This document shows positions 34,601-45,600 of a DNA stretch of 64,000 nucleotides, in pieces. Source of the stretch: Isoetes taiwanensis (taxonomy: Eukaryota; Streptophyta; Lycopodiopsida; Isoetales; Isoetaceae); assembly GCA_021234155.1 (NCBI GenBank), contig JAJEKV010000001.1, positions 37,492,826-37,556,825 on the forward strand, read 5' to 3'. Under the pieces are notes generated by a model, which had not been told where the DNA came from, searched no databases, and saw only the letters and a program-made list of their open reading frames with translations. A program made the position numbers and the translations under genes. Numbering within the stretch: the stretch's first letter is position 1; each line of letters opens with the position of its first letter.

Positions 34601-35514
34601 AGCGAGTAGTGGCTTACGACTCTCAGAAGATGAACGACGCCGAAACGCGCTACCCGACTCATGATCAAGAGTTGCTTGCAGTTGTCAGAGCATTAAGAAT
34701 TTGGAGGCACTACCTGTTAGGAAGGAAGTTCCAGCTGGACACGAATCATCAGAGCCTCCAATACGTGTTCACGCAACCACATCTCAACCTGAGGCAGTGA
34801 AGGTGGATGGAGTTCCTCGAAGAATATGATTTTGATATAGTTTATAAGCCGAGGAAGCTCAATGTGGTAGCAGATGCACTTTCAAGGCATCCTCTGACAA
34901 CAAGAGTCCACTGCAACACAATCTCAACGCTCACCAGCGACTTCAGAAAGAAGATCGAAGAAACCTTGCCGACAGATGCAGACTTCAAGGAAGTGTGGGC
35001 GAGCTTGTGCAATGAGGCAAGAACAGATAAGGGACACCCACAACAGTCCAATAGCTGGCCATGCAGGATTTATGAAGACATATTTCAAAGTGCGCAGCAG
35101 TTATTATTGGCCAGGGATGAAGAAGCAGATAGCTCGCTACATCAAAGAGTGTCAGCTGTGTCAGCAGATGAAGGCAGAGCAGCTTCGAATTCCAGGAGCA
35201 TTGGAACCATTGGCGGTGCCGAACGCTAAGTGGGAAGTCATCAATATGGACTTCATAACAGGGATCCCAAGGACAGCAAGAGGAAAAGATGCCCTGATGG
35301 TTGTGGTCGACAAGCTGTCGAAGATGGCACACTTTGTGCCTTGCAGGACCACCGACACAGCCTTGGATACAGCGGCTCTCTTCATCAAGGAAATCTTCAG
35401 GCTCCATGGTATGCCGAGAGAGATCATCTCCGACAGAGACCCGAAGTTCATGAGTGCCTTTTGGCAGGATCTTTTTGCGACGATCCAGACGAAGCTGTCC
35501 ATGAGCACAGCCAA
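31649..35514 (+). pseudogene. gag-pol polyprotein of Ty3/gypsy copy B
   Basis: The gag ATG is probably at 31,649 ([15 protein letters not shown]), with a shift near 31,720 into the long frame that stays open to a TAG at 34,453. The order follows Ty3/gypsy: Ser/Arg-rich N-terminus; gag core ([22 protein letters not shown]); CX2CX4HX4C zinc knuckle (near 32,827-32,868); aspartic protease IDTGSTHNF (near 33,064); reverse transcriptase with [16 protein letters not shown] and [11 protein letters not shown] (near 34,100); RNase H with ATDAS (near 34,552) and a further stop at 34,798. The integrase, after one frameshift near 35,020, has the HHCC region (H-x7-H, CQLCQ), MDFITG and SDRDPKF. The integrase is cut off after the second catalytic Asp, before the Glu, and runs into the 3' LTR remnant. 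No chromodomain is present. As read it is inactive. Confidence 0.88.
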
Positions 35515-35977
35515 ATCCCGAGACCTTTCAACCTACTCTGCAAAGTGTGCACAGGAGGGGCGGATGGAGTGGACTACCCTAAGCTATGTTCTTATCCCAG
35601 CCAAATCCATTTGCCATAAATTCTGTCTGCAATGACTTCTGGAGGCCCAAGCCGTCAGTCATCCCCCATGAGTCTGAGCCTTGGGTAGGATCTCCATATG
35701 TGATGTACTGATCTTTGTCTATGTAGATATGTTGTGAGCCATCCTTCGTGATGGTCATGTGATGATGATATATTTGTACTTACATGTATTTTTACGCTTC
35801 CGCAGCTAGGTAGGCCCTGAGGGAGACAGGGTAAAATGACCCCTTCATTCTTCCCACTGGAACTCGTCGAGGTTGCAGTGATACGTGGAGGGCCTTGTAT
35901 CAGCACGGAGCTGGTATGGGGGATGAACTCCTGTTTGTATACGGTGAGTGCACCGTATATGAGTAGGGGACGTCACA
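35515..35977 (+). repeat. 3' LTR remnant of Ty3/gypsy copy B
   Basis: Matches the last ~460 bp of the 5' LTR (from about 26,930), from CCCGAGACCTTTCAACCTAC to the ACGTCACA end. The first two thirds of the LTR, including its TATA box, and the end of the integrase gene are missing, so one internal deletion removed both. CCCTA at 35,978-35,982 completes the target-site duplication. Confidence 0.88.
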
Positions 35978-35982
35978 CCCTA

Positions 35983-37015
35983 GGCTGTGGGAACAAAGAA
36001 ACATCTAATCATGTGTTTGAATGTCCTTGGTTAGAGGAATTCTGGACATGGGGGCTCCAGGCTGCTTGAGACAATTCTTGGAATCCGAGTCCAAATTGGT
36101 GAATACAACCAGGGCCTTATACTGCTAGATTATTTGGAAGGATAGGAACCGAGTGGCCATTGAGAAAAAAGATCCTAACTTGACTTGGTTGAAATGTTGT
36201 TTCCTATCTCTCTTGGAAGAATCTGCAATGGCTCATAAACAACAAAAAGGGAAAAAATATGACAAAGAATGAGATAGAATCGGAGTCTTTAAAGGAAGGT
36301 TCAATTTTTTCTTTACTATACTAACTGATGCAAATGGTTTACTTCACAGGGCAGCGGAGGCGGCTGGCTAAACTAGATGCACCAGTGCGCAGGGCTGAAG
36401 TAGTGAAAGTCCAATCCATTCCCCGTATAAAGGTTGCTAACATAATGATCCAGCTGAAACAAGAAGAGGTGCATGCAAAAGCATTGAAGAGGATGCTAAA
36501 AAGATCAGAAGTATGGAGATTTAATGGATTGAAGCCTTATTTCGAGGCTCTGTTTCATAAATGGCAACAAAGATGTGAGGCACATGTGCTCCTGCTCCTT
36601 GATTTCTCTACTTACACCATCAAACAACTAGACAAGATGCTGATTATTTTTGGTAACACAACGGTAGCTGATCTTACTATCCAGGACCTCATTGATGCTG
36701 CAAAATAGTTTCAGTTGGTGGAATCAGAGATCTCCAATTTTGACATCAAATATCGGATGATCTATCTGAACATATTCTACATATTGTACATAGTTTATCC
36801 TATGCTAAAAATCAGCTTAAGGCTTTTTGATGGCCTTGTATATAGACCACAACATAGTATATATTATTTATTGTGTATCTTTTTTAAGCACTTTACTATA
36901 AGAAAGGCAGACACCAGAGTGATATATTCACTCATTTTTTTTATGTATCTTTTTAAATGAAATATAAACAACCCCACCTTGCCCTCAAAAAAAAAAGAAA
37001 AAAGAAAGAAAGAGT
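35983..37015 (+). mobile_element. L1-type LINE, copy B, right part with poly(A) end
   Basis: Continues the LINE interrupted at 25,836: GCGNKETSNHVFECPWLEEFW is the downstream half of the C-terminal Cys/His (zf-RVT type) motif, CPxCG...H...C. It is followed by a decayed C-terminal region, the usual T-rich 3' end (TTTTTTATGTATCTTTTTAA) and an A-rich tail with G interruptions at about 36,987-37,012. This is the only copy of this LINE in the window that reaches its 3' end. Confidence 0.8.
36328..36708 (+). CDS. Open frame of 126 aa in the LINE 3' region, unknown
   Basis: An uninterrupted frame (RRLAKLDAPVRRAEVVKV, MIQLKQEEVHAKALKRMLK, ending TIQDLIDAAK) between the zinc-finger region and the 3' end of the LINE, where the ORF2 frame itself is full of stops. 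It is helix-rich and basic in its first half. It may be the natural C-terminal extension of ORF2 in another frame, or sequence picked up by the LINE; just before it lies a splice-acceptor-like TTCACAG. I do not recognise a family. Confidence 0.35.
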   Translation: MQMVYFTGQRRRLAKLDAPVRRAEVVKVQSIPRIKVANIMIQLKQEEVHAKALKRMLKRSEVWRFNGLKPYFEALFHKWQQRCEAHVLLLLDFSTYTIKQLDKMLIIFGNTTVADLTIQDLIDAAK

Positions 37016-39150
37016 TATAACACTTGGGATTCTAGAAATTGGCACCCCTTGTATATGAATTTGATATAACACGGTGTTGTGTATGGAAGATTGCCCTTCG
37101 ATGCCTCGAGGATGTGTTTGCATGGTTTTTATTTATCATCCTAGTGGTTGTACCTATGCTGATAGCATTGGTTGTAGTGGTTGTTGTTATATTGTAGGAT
37201 TGCGATGGCTCTGGCCTTGGAGAAAAATTCTTCTTTGGTGCATGTATATGTTGGCCATTTGAACGACGATCCTCGTGGTGCGGTCTTGAAACATGGCAAG
37301 TTTGCCCATGAATGATGATTCAATGATCTGTTGATGGTGGAGGAGGTTGAGCCTGTTGGCGCCATTGTTCCATAGGCATTGCTGTTGAGCAGGCACATGT
37401 ATTTGGGCCCAAATTCACACCTCCTTAACAAAGATTAGCTCATAGAATTTCTTTCCTATTTTGCTTCAAAGCATTCATTTAGATACTTTCTTATCACATA
37501 AATTATGTTTGTGGATCTTCTATTTATTTTCTTCCAGGAAAAGAAAGAAGTAACTTTCCACATGCGTTCCTTAATATCTTTTAAAATCAAAACTAAAGTG
37601 GCTGTTAAACTTCATTTTATCGTTGCTGACATAACACAAGACTTGTTGCATGTCATACATGGAATTTGAAGCTAATCTAGTTCACAATGTAGTTAGCAAG
37701 CTTGCCTTTTCCGAGATTAATATTTCAAACAATTCTAGCTTGTCCATGCATCATCACACCTCACCTAAAATTGATAAATCTCGTTGATATTCAAAATTTT
37801 GCATCTAAAGGCCAAGAAAGTTTAGGAAAATTGTTCATGCTTCTTAGACAAACAAACATTTCTTTGGTTTCAAACCTATAGGGTTGGACCCACAAATCCC
37901 AACAATGCTTGGTTGGGGGCAGGGCCCAACCAAGCAATGTAGTGTGGTGTGTGGTCACATTTCCAGTTGGATGCTGCCTAGTGGCGTGACGTTAAAACTA
38001 CTATCTATCTATCTATCTATTAATAAATGTTGTAATCTGACAACCATCACACAAGTTAAAAATGATGTGAATGTCAGATTTGGTGTTAGTTTGAAACTCT
38101 GAGAAATTTAACCCAGAGGAGTGTTGAATAAACTAGACTCAGGTGGAACTAGAATTTTGAGAATATGCACATGCCATCATTTACTTCAACTGGCATTTCA
38201 AATACTACCAACATCATCTAAAACACTTCTTGCAATTTCGTTATGTGACGACCAGTGCCTGGCACTCTAGAAAATATTTCGAAAGGTTCTAACAAAAATA
38301 TTCCTGGAACTTTTTGGAAGATTCTGGGAATATTACATAGGAACATTTCTGTATAAATATGGGTGATGATAGTATATGTATGATGTATAGATGGTCATCA
38401 TAGTTGTTCAATCACTTTCAAAATGTAAGATGCTAGTGTTGTCATCAGATATGTCAATAAAAGCAAATTAAGGAGTGAGTTGATATAGATAAAATGAAAT
38501 AGCCTTTTTTTTTCCTGATAGTCGTGAATGCGGAACAAATTTGAAGCGTATGATGTTCATATTCTAGTGGCTCTTTATATGCTGATGAACTAATAAATAT
38601 GCATGTGGTCCAATGGTTTAATTTGCTCCATGTAATAAGTCATCTTGACCCCTTCTAAACTACTAGCATCCCAAAGCTTACATAAGAAGCATGCATCCAT
38701 GTATTTCCTAGAGGAGTGAACTCTGCATTACCAAATCAACCATATGGATACATAGTTTTTTCCATGTAGTCTGCATTGTCAGTCAACTGAACACGTAACT
38801 ATTCTCAAATAGTCCACTTCGATAACCAGCTATGGCATTTCTTTTTCCCACAACCTTTAGTCAATATTGATCAATGGCAAATTTGTACAATAGGTTTGAC
38901 AAGCATGTACAGTGGCACGCATGCACAATATGTTTGACAAGCATACACCCCAAGTTTGGCAAGCATGTGCCCTCCATATTTGCCATCTTTTGGCAGTAAA
39001 GTATGTTGTATTCCATTGTAGCATGCTAAAGAGGCATGAATCTCATCTTGGATGAGGATATAGAACTATAGACTTGATCGTTGATGCACGAGTCAAGGAC
39101 TTGGGTGCTGCTATTAAAATGAACATGTAAAAGAAGTATGTCTGATGGGA
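37016..39150. other. Intergenic stretch without recognised genes
   Basis: Nothing with protein-family motifs is seen. It contains a short (CTAT)n microsatellite near 37,999-38,020 and a few near-repeats of GTTTGACAAGCATG around 38,895-38,970. Confidence 0.5.
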
Positions 39151-39156
39151 CCAATT

Positions 39157-40860
39157 ATAGAATAGAATAGAATAGAATACATTTATGTCCCTTGTGCCAT
39201 AAGGCCCCTGGACTTGTGTAGCATGGGCGAGCTCCCTAAAAGGGTGCTACTAGCACATCACGCTGTTATAATGTAGCCTTTTCTGAAGGCTGACTTTTTT
39301 CTTTTAATACCAGCATCCCGCTTTACCTCGGCTTCTTGGCAGGTGCGGTGATCGTCGTTATCAATCAGCTTTTTAGTGAGCAATTTGTGTGAGGCTATAT
39401 GACCCCTTTGTATGCGGATCATATTACAAGCCCTCTTTCTTTGTGTACTTCTCAGGTAATGCGGTTGTCATTACGTGGATCGCGTCGCCAAATCCCGTAA
39501 TGATTACGTCATCTTCATCGGTCTATGGGTGGTTCCCCCACCTTATATTTCTATATCGTCCCACGATGTCTCAAGTAGATCGGGCGGTCATTAATCATAT
39601 GGTTCTCATCCTCTATTCTCCCCGTCCGCATTACGCATATCCTGTCCTCCTTGTCTACCCCTCTCCACTGTCTTTTTCGATTCTTAGATCATGACTTCCC
39701 ATCCTAAATCGGCCGGTATGTCCCTTACTTTTTCCCCAATATGTTATCCGGTATATCGATGTCCTATCTGTTGGTGCGGATTAAAAACTTGTATGAGCAG
39801 TCTGTCTTGGGTCTGTATGCCTTTGCGGCCATGCTCTTGTCGCTATATGCGCCCACTCCTCATTCCTTGCCCCTCTTCTATTAGGTCTTTCGGGTTTAGT
39901 CCCATATGTCCGGTCCATGTTGCCACCTCTTTAAACCATCCAATGCTTTTCGAGGATATGTGATTTTTTTGATTCGGTGATTGCAATGTTGACGGTTTCC
40001 CTTGTATGTCTCAGCGTTGTCTCGACGGCGGTACCTTATCACTTCCATCGGTTTTGCCCTGCATTTTGAGGACCATGATTGTCGTGGCGTGTTTGTCCTT
40101 ACCACGAATTCTATGCGTGCCATTGCCTAAGAATTCCTTCTGCTTTTCGGTTTCTTTCTGTTAAAACTGGCCCCCCATGCTTACGCTCCGTTAAGTGAGT
40201 GGTGGCTATTCTTTGCCTTGAATAGATAACATTTGATGTCCCAATCGGTTCTATACATTTACAAAAGTTTTTCATGTTAAAGTAGCTTCCTATAGCTGAT
40301 TGGAATCGGCGTTAGCTCCTTTGGCCCATTTCCACGTGCCATCGCATCATAACCTAGATATATCGTGATTACGTTGATTCCTCTATCTCTTTACCTTTAT
40401 ATCTGAAAGGTTTATGCACGTTCTTGTGTCCAAAGATGACTATCTTAGTTTTTGCTAGATTCTTTGTCGATACTGTATCCTCCTCACGAATTGTTCTAGA
40501 ATTTTGAGCAGTCTGTGCATTCCTTTGTTCTTTGTTGCCATCATACTGAGATCATCCGCATATAGCATTATCGGTACCTTCGTGTCTCCTAGTGTGGGGG
40601 CATACTCGTCTCCTTGCTGTTCTGCTATGTATTCCTGTAGTGCGTCTATGTATATTCCAAACAGAGTTGGGGATAACGGGCAGCCCTGCTTTACACCGGT
40701 GTCACAGATTATAAAGTTCTTAATTGATACAATTTTTCTGCATGCCTCTCACCTCGTCCTTACTTCTTTTGGAATACAAGTATCCAATGTTTCACAATTG
40801 CCCTTATTATTTAAATTGGGGCAATCTCTCCCGTGAAGAGAAAACAACTAAAACTTGACT
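39157..40860 (-). mobile_element. Minus-strand LINE relic (RT and 3' end with TTCTA tail)
   Basis: Read on the minus strand, the region 40,697-40,540 gives VKQGCPLSPTLFGIYIDAL and IMLYADDLSMMATKN (catalytic YADD at 40,551-40,562). It is followed near 40,440-40,380 by LAKTKIVIFGH and PFRYKGKEIE, the usual post-RT motifs of non-LTR elements. The remainder to about 39,200 is too decayed to read in one frame. The 3' end on the minus strand is a short (ATTCT)n array (39,157-39,180), the kind of simple-repeat tail found on several plant LINE clades. It is a different lineage from LINE A-C, which has a poly(A) tail. Confidence 0.7.
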
Positions 40861-41214
40861 AGGTTCAATCGCATTGGCAGAAACTAAGTGCGGCACGAAG
40901 TTATTGCTACTGGCTAGTGTGTTGGCGAGGAGGATGGCATCATCTACATCTAAAGCCTGTTTCATGATATGATAGCACCTCTAATATACCTCCACATCAT
41001 CGTTCAAGAGATGATCTGATGGTGGCATTCAAGCAGATACCTTTTCATGTGACATTATGCAATTTTGTGGCATGCCCAATTGTAAACAAGCTTCTCCTAG
41101 CTCTTTTATAAGGCCTGTATCAAAATCTTTTGCAAATCTATAAAGTGATTTTTGTGGTTATCCTCTAATAATGCAAGTGTAAAGAAATGGCTGGCGGTCC
41201 CCCATGGATCAAAC

Positions 41215-41690
41215 GCATTGGATAACCGGAATAAGCGATAAGATCTCTATCTTTTAAAAACCATCTTCCTAGTTGTTAGGAATCTATTGAGACATTAATC
41301 CTAAACAAATTGTCTGGTAAAGAGTTCTTTGACGAATGCGTGCAACGCTAAAACTTAGAAGAGCTTCCGTAGCAAGCAAGATCTAAGCAAAATACCTGAG
41401 TGAAGCAACTGAATCCTTGTTCTTCCAATCCTTGAATGACTTTTCTTTTTACACCAAGATGCAATAGCAATGTTCTACTAACGTAAAGTTTAGTTTGGTT
41501 CAATTCTGACTTATTGACCAATAATGCTGTGTTGCCTTGTGGCAAAAGTTCTTTTCCAGAATGTTCCGTGGATGGCATCACTTACGTTCTAAGATTTTTA
41601 TCCAATGTTCTTGTTCCCTATAAAAATCCTGGACATTTTGGTGTTTACTTGCATTTAATCTGCCATTCCTAGGATGGGTCCTATGAGAGG
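41215..41690 (-). repeat. Dispersed repeat, inverted relative to 56,790-57,190
   Basis: On the minus strand this holds an open frame with VNKSELNQTKLYVSRTLLL, LGVKRKVIQGLEEQGFSCF and TQVFCLDLACYGSSSKF. A very similar frame lies on the plus strand at 56,792-57,082, just before the MLO gene, and similarity continues past the stop codon into noncoding sequence (GAACTCTTTACCAGACAA). The family is not recognised; it may be an old duplicated gene fragment or a repeat. Confidence 0.6.
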
Positions 41691-42079
41691 CATATACTGG
41701 CCGAAGTGAAGTGGTGTTCTCATTGAGCTTTGTAAAACATCGAGTACAAATGGATCCCTCACTAGGGATAGATAATTTTGGAAATATGAACTTTAAATGC
41801 TCTGAAACTAGACAATCATCGAGAGCATGATGAAACTGAAGAATACAACATAAAAGATGGTTTTATCCGCCACTTGGTCGATGCAAAGGTGAGAAGACTC
41901 GGTGACTGCACCTCATCGGGAAGAAGAACCACGCCTTCTTAGGTTTTTGAGGAAGCCCAAGCAAATAGTTGAAGCACGACACCACGCACTATGGCAACCA
42001 CAAGACCTTAAACAATCATGCAGAATCACGGCTGAAAGAAAAATAACCCGTCAATGAGTTAGATGCCATAGGCAAGAAG

Positions 42080-42390
42080 ACTCGGAGGCTCCAGGGCCAC
42101 GCCGAGAAAGAAACAACAGCCGACCAATCGGGAACCGTCCGCGGAATGACCATCGCGGGAAAAAACAACCGATTAGTGCTGCCTCGGAGGCTACAGCGCC
42201 ACGCCGAGAAAAAATGATCTCGGAGGCAACAACGCCACGCCGAGAGAAAACATGAATAAATATTGACTCAGAGACGACAATGCCACACTGAGAGAAACCA
42301 TGAATGAATAAATAAAATACTAGTGCCATGCCGAGAAAGAGTAAACCAATAAGTATGCCTCAGAGGCTACAAAGCCACACTGAGGAAAAA
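42080..42390 (+). repeat. Hairpin minisatellite, about six degenerate copies
   Basis: A ~30-bp unit near CTCGGAGGCTACAGCGCC followed by ACGCCGAG recurs at about 42,080, 42,182, 42,220, 42,268, 42,320 and 42,358, separated by A-rich spacers. Each unit can fold: CTCGG pairs with CCGAG and GGC with GCC. In the later units both arms read CTCAG and CTGAG, a paired change that keeps the stem. Confidence 0.6.
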
Positions 42391-42476
42391 AGAATGCAAA
42401 TTTAAAGGATATAGTAAAGGAAATAACGAACACGATCAAATGAAAAAACGATCAAGGGAGGGAGGGTGAGGGAAAC

Positions 42477-42625
42477 TGATAGGATAGAGAAGAAGGAGAA
42501 ATCTAGCTCAAGAGAACGCCGATGATAGAACAATGAAGAGAGGCTGAATAAATAGGATGAGTGATAAAGGGACGTCCCCATCCAAGGAATGTCGGTTCTA
42601 TTGCTGTCGCAATAGAACCGTGGCA
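42477..42625 (+). repeat. 149-bp direct repeat, left copy (LTR-like)
   Basis: Nearly identical to 47,988-48,136. It starts TG and ends CA as LTRs do, is preceded by a purine tract (GGGAGGGAGGGTGAGGG), and carries a perfect 11-bp hairpin CGGTTCTATTG/CAATAGAACCG near its end. No target-site duplication matching the outer flanks is visible, so assignment as the LTR of a small non-autonomous element is tentative. Confidence 0.5.
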
Positions 42626-45600
42626 TTCCTAGGATGGGTCCTATGATAGGCATATACTGGCCGATAGAAGAGGAACAAACTCAAACACTACTCAGCATGG
42701 AAACTGAAAAGGAAGAGAAGCTAAAGAGAAATATAGTATAAAGAAAGGGAGAAACGAGTTTACAAGGTCACTGGAAAAGAATGCATAGATAAGGCTGACG
42801 GCAATCAGGGTAAAACGAAGGAAGAGGAAACTAAGAAAAATGGAGGAAAAAAGGGGGTAAAGAGAAGACAGAGACAAAGGAACAATGAAGAAGTAGATAA
42901 GAAATCCAGTTTTGAGTACTGAGTACCGTTTAGGAAAAAGACGAAACAAACGAAGTGAGGGAATGAGAAATAAGATGGCTAGAAGACCAGAGTGGCAAAT
43001 TTCGGAAAAGATGAGAGTACCGAATGAAATGGCTCATCGAGAGCAGAGAGCAACCAAGGCAACCGAAGTAAATGAAGGGAAGAAGAAACCAAGAAAATGG
43101 AGCAAACGGGATAAAGAGAAGAAAGAGATAAGGGAGCAATAAAGAAGTAGAAAGAGCAAGTAATGCCGGAATTTAGATAATGGAAAGAGTAAAAAGGACA
43201 CAATGGAACAATGCAGAGAGAGATAGAAAGGAACATCAACAAATGCCACAACGAAACAACGTGGTAAGAGAAGGAGAAAGGAACTTACGGACAAGAGCAG
43301 TCCAAACCACAAACATGGTAATATCAGCATGTACACATCTCAAATAACCAACATTGCAGTAACAAGAAACTATAAACCAAACTAGCCTTCCTAGCAACAG
43401 AAAAGAGCAAAAGGACAAAGAAACCAAAGACGGAACCATGCAAACAAAGAAGTAATAAGATCAACAAGTTAAACAGAGCAACGAGCCAAAGGAATTCTAT
43501 GAAGGAAAGAATGTACTGTCAAAAAGAGAAATGATATCCAAATGGCACTATTGAGATAATGAGGAGCATATAGCAACTCGAGCGCAACAAATCCGCAATG
43601 GCGTACGTCAGAAATAATAGAATAGTCAGAGCAAAGAAGTGAAGTAGAGAATTGGGTCGGTCAACGTCACAACTACAAAAAGACGAATCGAAACGGAAGA
43701 GACAACTGAGGTACTGGTAATAGAAGGAGGAAGGTGAAGCAAGAGCCAATATAATGAAATGGAAAAAATGAACATGGCATACGTTGATAGAGAAAATGGC
43801 CAAACGTTCGCACATCGGTATCATGCCGAAAGAGAAACAAAGGTAGCCCATATGAACATACGTAATATCATACCATAATGAAGCACAAAGGCCATCTCTA
43901 GCACCTTGATCAACGTCTCAACTAAAAAAAAAAAACGAATTCAATCACCATAAGGAAAAATGGGAAATGACGAGGAAAACAGTCGCCTATGGGACAAGAC
44001 CTCCCTCGACAAAAAACTAGCAAGCCAATGTTAGCATAAAGATCTGCCAATTGAATTTAAAAGGAAATACATCACAAACATGCAAAATAGAGAACCAGGA
44101 ATCTAATGATTATGGGACAAAAAAGCCCTAAAAGGAGCAAAGTAGAGGAAAGAACAACGATGTGTAAAGAATCAACGAAAAAGGAACATGAGAAGAATGG
44201 GTTAACCAAGACAGATAGAATACACAAAAACAGCAGACCAAAGGAGCAGCTAGAATGATGGGATATAGAAACTAAAGATACAAATGAACCAAAAAAGGGC
44301 AAATGGATACAACTGAGGGGCGCCTAAGGTGGAAAAATCATGGAGCAAGGGAGCACATAAGCAAGTGGCTAGCAGAGATGAAGAGGTAATGGTAATCAAC
44401 GAAATGAAGAGACAAAAAAGGATCACTCGAACTTGACCAATATAGACGGAGTAATGACAACAAAGGCGCTGATGTGGCCGGGAACCATGGTGCCCTCAGA
44501 CTAAAACAAAAGAAAGAAGCAAGCAAGAGCGGAACAAATGGAATAAGAGCGGGCAAACGTAGGATGCAGGAGAAAATGGAGAGACTAAAGCAAAAAGGAA
44601 CAAAGAACGAGATATGAAGAAGAAAATGAAAGGGACAAATCATGTCAAAGAGATCACTAGCATAGTCAAAAGTACCATTAACCCAACAAATTTAAGGAAC
44701 ACAAGGAACCACCAGAATGGATCATAACTAGCCATACGTAACGCCCTTCCAGTGGCAAGACTAAGAACCTACCAGAACCCAAGAATCAGAGAGCAATAAC
44801 AAATGGATCCCATGACCAAAAAATAAGAGTTAAGTGGGCAAAACCCAATCAAGCCATGGCATAACGAGAAAATGAAAAAATAATAATCGAGATAAGGAAA
44901 GAAAATAATAGTCACGAGGCAAAAATCGTGGAAGCATAAGAAAACCCAAAGGAAACCCAAGAACGAAGTAAATGCAGAGCACAAATGGTGAACCCCAAAA
45001 ACATGCAGAATCAGAAGAATAGAACTCCTGTCAAAAGTCATATTCCAACCAGACGATAAGCACTTGTCAAACTAAAAAATATAACATCACGAGAAGTAAA
45101 GATAGAATTTGATGAATAGAACAGAATAGAAAATACCATATGCGAAATGAAAATACCACATGCGAAATGAAAATACCACATGCGAAATGAATGCCGATAC
45201 ATTCTACGAAACAACGTGTAACTGGAACGAAAACAACTGAATAAGCCTCTATGACTAGAAATGAGGACTAGAACCTGTGCCATCCAACAAGGAGGATCAA
45301 CCAAGGAGAAAAAATACTAAACCGAGACCGTCCACGTGAGAATGGCAAGGACATAGAACGATAAGATCTACCCGGACATAAACTGTGGAAGCTTAGAACA
45401 ACTCGGCTAAATTTGCCTTAACCAATGCATATGAAACCATGAAGCAAGCAACTGAATGGACGCAAAACTCAAAACCATGTCACCAAGATAAGTCAAGCGC
45501 AAACAAAGTCGTATCCTCTCCCATTATCTCGTGGTGTGAGATCATGTAACACGAAAACCCCAAGATAAAGGTGCAGATGCCACTATAACAAAATATGCAG

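Noticed and set aside
39389-39963. Plus-strand frames of 90-101 aa
   Set aside because: They are antisense to a minus-strand LINE relic.
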